Positions 62,712 to 64,000 of a stretch of DNA of 64,000 nt are shown here, piece after piece. The stretch is taken from NCBI RefSeq assembly GCF_013204845.1, contig NZ_JABMKY010000010.1, positions 1 to 64,000 on the forward strand, read 5' to 3'. Origin of the DNA: Paenibacillus qinlingensis. GTDB taxonomy: Bacteria > Bacillota > Bacilli > Paenibacillales > NBRC-103111. The position numbers and the translations under genes are program-made. Position 1 is the stretch's first letter. Every line of letters starts with the position of its first letter. The notes beneath the pieces are model-generated. The model was not told the DNA's origin. It made no database searches and saw nothing but the letters and a program-made list of their open reading frames with translations.

Positions 62712-62820
62712 AGTGTGTTGTTTAGGCATGCTGTAACCGCACGAAACAGGTCGAAGTACGCGAATGGATTTGATTCCTTTCCGTCACCTGCACAAGGCGA
62801 GTCTGAGACATGAGGAGGTA
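62712..62820 (+). ncRNA. L21 leader (autoregulatory ribosomal-protein leader)
   Basis: About 110 nt between the promoter and rplU, with the features TGTAACCGCACGAAACAGG and a pyrimidine-rich CCTTTCCGTCACCTGC before GAGGAGGT. Firmicute rplU genes carry a conserved L21 leader at this place. Called by position and general likeness; folding was not computed. Confidence 0.65.
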
Positions 62821-62827
62821 AGTGAAA

Positions 62828-63139
62828 ATGTACGCAATTATTGAAACAGGTGGTAAACAGTACAAAGTTCAAGAGGGCGATGTTCTTTACATCGAAAAAT
62901 TGAACGCTGCTGAGGGTGAGGTTGTTTCTTTTGATCGTGTGTTCTTGGTTTCCAAAGAGGATGGCCTAGTAGTAGGTGCTCCATTGGTTGCAGGTGCTTC
63001 AGTTTCCGCGAAAGTGGAGAAACACGGCAAAGGCGCAAAAGTCATCGTTTATAAGTACAAACCGAAAAAGAACTATCACAAAAAGCAAGGTCATCGTCAA
63101 CCGTACACAAGAGTAGTAGTTGAGAAAATTCAAGCGTAA
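62828..63139 (+). CDS. rplU: 50S ribosomal protein L21
   Basis: 103 residues starting [18 protein letters not shown], with the basic C-terminal stretch [35 protein letters not shown] precedes the ATG at 62828; the frame reaches a GTG at 62822. First gene of the conserved rplU-prp-rpmA operon. Confidence 0.98.
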   Translation: MYAIIETGGKQYKVQEGDVLYIEKLNAAEGEVVSFDRVFLVSKEDGLVVGAPLVAGASVSAKVEKHGKGAKVIVYKYKPKKNYHKKQGHRQPYTRVVVEKIQA

Positions 63140-63150
63140 GAGACAAGCCT

Positions 63151-63504
63151 ATGATCTACGTGACCATAGAACGTCTTGAACCGGAATCACCTCAAATCCT
63201 TTCTTTTGTCGTTGAAGGCCATGCCGAATATGACGTACCTGGCAAAGACTTGGTCTGCGCTGCTGTATCGGCGGTTTCCGTTGGTACTATTAATTCGATC
63301 GTATCTCTAACCGGTGTGATTCCCATTCACGAAATGGAACGAGGACTTGTGGATGTAACCATTCCAGAAAGTGCGCGTGACATACCTGAAACGTGGAGTC
63401 AAGTGCAGTTAATTATAGAATCGATGGTCGTTATGTTACAAACGATTGAACAAACTTACGGTGACTATATAACGATTGAAACAATCTATCACAAAGGAGG
63501 ATAA
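63151..63504 (+). CDS. prp: Ribosomal-processing cysteine protease Prp
   Basis: Cuts the N-terminal extension off L27. 117 residues; catalytic His24 in VEGHAEYD and Cys36 in LVCAAVSAV. Its substrate is encoded just downstream and carries the expected leader. Ribosome binding site is weak, so coupling to rplU is probable. Confidence 0.95.
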   Translation: MIYVTIERLEPESPQILSFVVEGHAEYDVPGKDLVCAAVSAVSVGTINSIVSLTGVIPIHEMERGLVDVTIPESARDIPETWSQVQLIIESMVVMLQTIEQTYGDYITIETIYHKGG

Positions 63505-63508
63505 CACC

Positions 63509-63823
63509 ATGTTTTTGAAATTGGATCTCCAATTATTCGCTTCCAAAAAAGGGGTAGGTTCCACAAAGAACGGTCGTGACTCACACTCGAAGCGCCTTGG
63601 CGCTAAACGTGCTGACGGTCAAACTGTTACTGCTGGAAGCATTCTTTACCGCCAACGCGGTACGAAAATTCACCCAGGAACGAACGTAGGCATCGGTTCG
63701 GATGATACACTTTTCGCTTTGGTACAAGGCGTAGTGAAATTCGAGCGTTTGGGCCGCGATCGCAAAAAAGTGAGCGTATACCCAGTTGATGTAGCTCCGG
63801 TAGCTGCAGCTCTAGAAGCGTAA
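63509..63823 (+). CDS. rpmA: 50S ribosomal protein L27 with cleavable N-terminal extension
   Basis: 104 residues. The leader [15 protein letters not shown] matches the Prp site; cleavage after F10 would expose [15 protein letters not shown], the tail that reaches the peptidyl-transferase centre. AAAGGAGGATAACACC precedes the ATG. The terminator follows 4 bp after the stop. Confidence 0.98.
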   Translation: MFLKLDLQLFASKKGVGSTKNGRDSHSKRLGAKRADGQTVTAGSILYRQRGTKIHPGTNVGIGSDDTLFALVQGVVKFERLGRDRKKVSVYPVDVAPVAAALEA

Positions 63824-63826
63824 TTA

Positions 63827-63867
63827 GAATCCCTGGTGAGCGAGAGTTCATCCAGGGATTTTTTCTC
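63827..63867 (+). terminator. Terminator after rpmA
   Basis: AATCCCTGG pairs with CCAGGGATT, then TTTTTCTC. Confidence 0.85.
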
Positions 63868-63876
63868 AATATGTAA

Positions 63877-63935
63877 GGAAAAACCTCTAACCGTGATCAC
63901 TCATTTCGGATGGTCGAGGTTAGGGGTTTTCTCGT
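63877..63935 (+). terminator. Second hairpin after rpmA
   Basis: AAAACCTCTAACC pairs with GGTTAGGGGTTTT across about 25 nt, followed by CTCGTTTG. It may terminate read-through or serve the opposite strand. From 63936 to the end I see only upstream sequence of the next gene; spo0B-obg would be expected by synteny. Confidence 0.5.
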
Positions 63936-64000
63936 TTGTTTGGTGAAGTTTTCCAGGCAGCATGATATACTGGAAGAACGGTTACAAAGCAGGAGAACGG

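Overview
The window looks like chromosomal core DNA of an endospore-forming Firmicute, most likely Paenibacillaceae (Paenibacillus or a close relative). The reasons are the sporulation genes (gerE, gerM, spoVID, a spoIIB-like gene, spoIVFA/FB, lonB), the moderate GC content, strong AGGAGG-type ribosome binding sites with frequent TTG/GTG starts, an SLH-domain amidase, and gene order that follows the Bacillus subtilis gerM-rph-rdgB ... tig-clpX-lonB-lonA-engB-hemAXCDB ... spoVID-valS-folC ... maf-radC-mreBCD-minCD-spoIVFAB-rplU-prp-rpmA block. I saw no prophage, insertion sequence, CRISPR array or defence island. The genus is inferred, not proven.

Layout. 1-4.6 kb: gerE, a DUF6483 protein, a methyltransferase, an MBL-fold hydrolase and a phosphatidylglycerophosphatase A whose fold appears to be internally duplicated. 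4.6-9.3 kb: gerM, rph, rdgB, asnB. 9.3-11.5 kb: small genes, two with forespore-type promoters, a soluble PAS chemoreceptor-like protein and tRNA-Arg(UCU). 11.6-24.1 kb: protein quality control (ysoA-like, tig, clpP, clpX, lonB, lonA) with ispG, a deacetylase/CwlD-like amidase pair and engB. 24.3-26.3 kb: a conserved unknown, speH behind a structured leader, and a membrane protein. 26.4-38.6 kb: a nearly complete heme cluster (hemA, hemX, siroheme dehydrogenase, hemC, a cobA-hemD fusion, hemB, hemE, hemH, hemY, hemL) with a Crp/Fnr regulator; only the last enzyme, coproheme decarboxylase (HemQ/ChdC), is absent. 38.6-43.1 kb: a repeat-rich intergenic stretch, a phosphodiester glycosidase family protein, a 37-residue membrane microprotein coupled to an RluA-type pseudouridine synthase, and spoVID. 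43.2-64 kb: T-box/valS, folC, murC, a SpoIIB-like SPOR protein, an SLH amidase, maf, an Rrf2 regulator, radC, mreBCD, minCD, rodA, spoIVFA/FB, a short RNase E/G, and rplU-prp-rpmA.

How it fits together. The window joins growth (cell shape, division site, wall precursors, proteolysis, ribosome assembly) with sporulation. Sporulation-type promoters can be read by eye: sigma-K at gerE, sigma-G-like at two small genes and at the deacetylase, sigma-E at the SpoIIB-like gene, spoVID and spoIVFA. The hemA promoter carries a near-consensus PerR box over its -10, so heme synthesis is probably peroxide-responsive.

Less ordinary features: (1) a speH leader with two mutually exclusive pairings reaching the ribosome binding site; (2) two intergenic arrays with the same two-direct-plus-two-inverted layout at about 50-bp spacing but unrelated units; (3) a 132-bp GC-rich element with 9-bp perfect terminal inverted repeats; (4) the duplicated PgpA; (5) unlisted microproteins at 9795, 10083 and 40917; (6) an RNase E/G that stops just before its zinc-link. 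I found no clear new multi-gene system; the speH leader and the paired repeat arrays are the best candidates for something undescribed.
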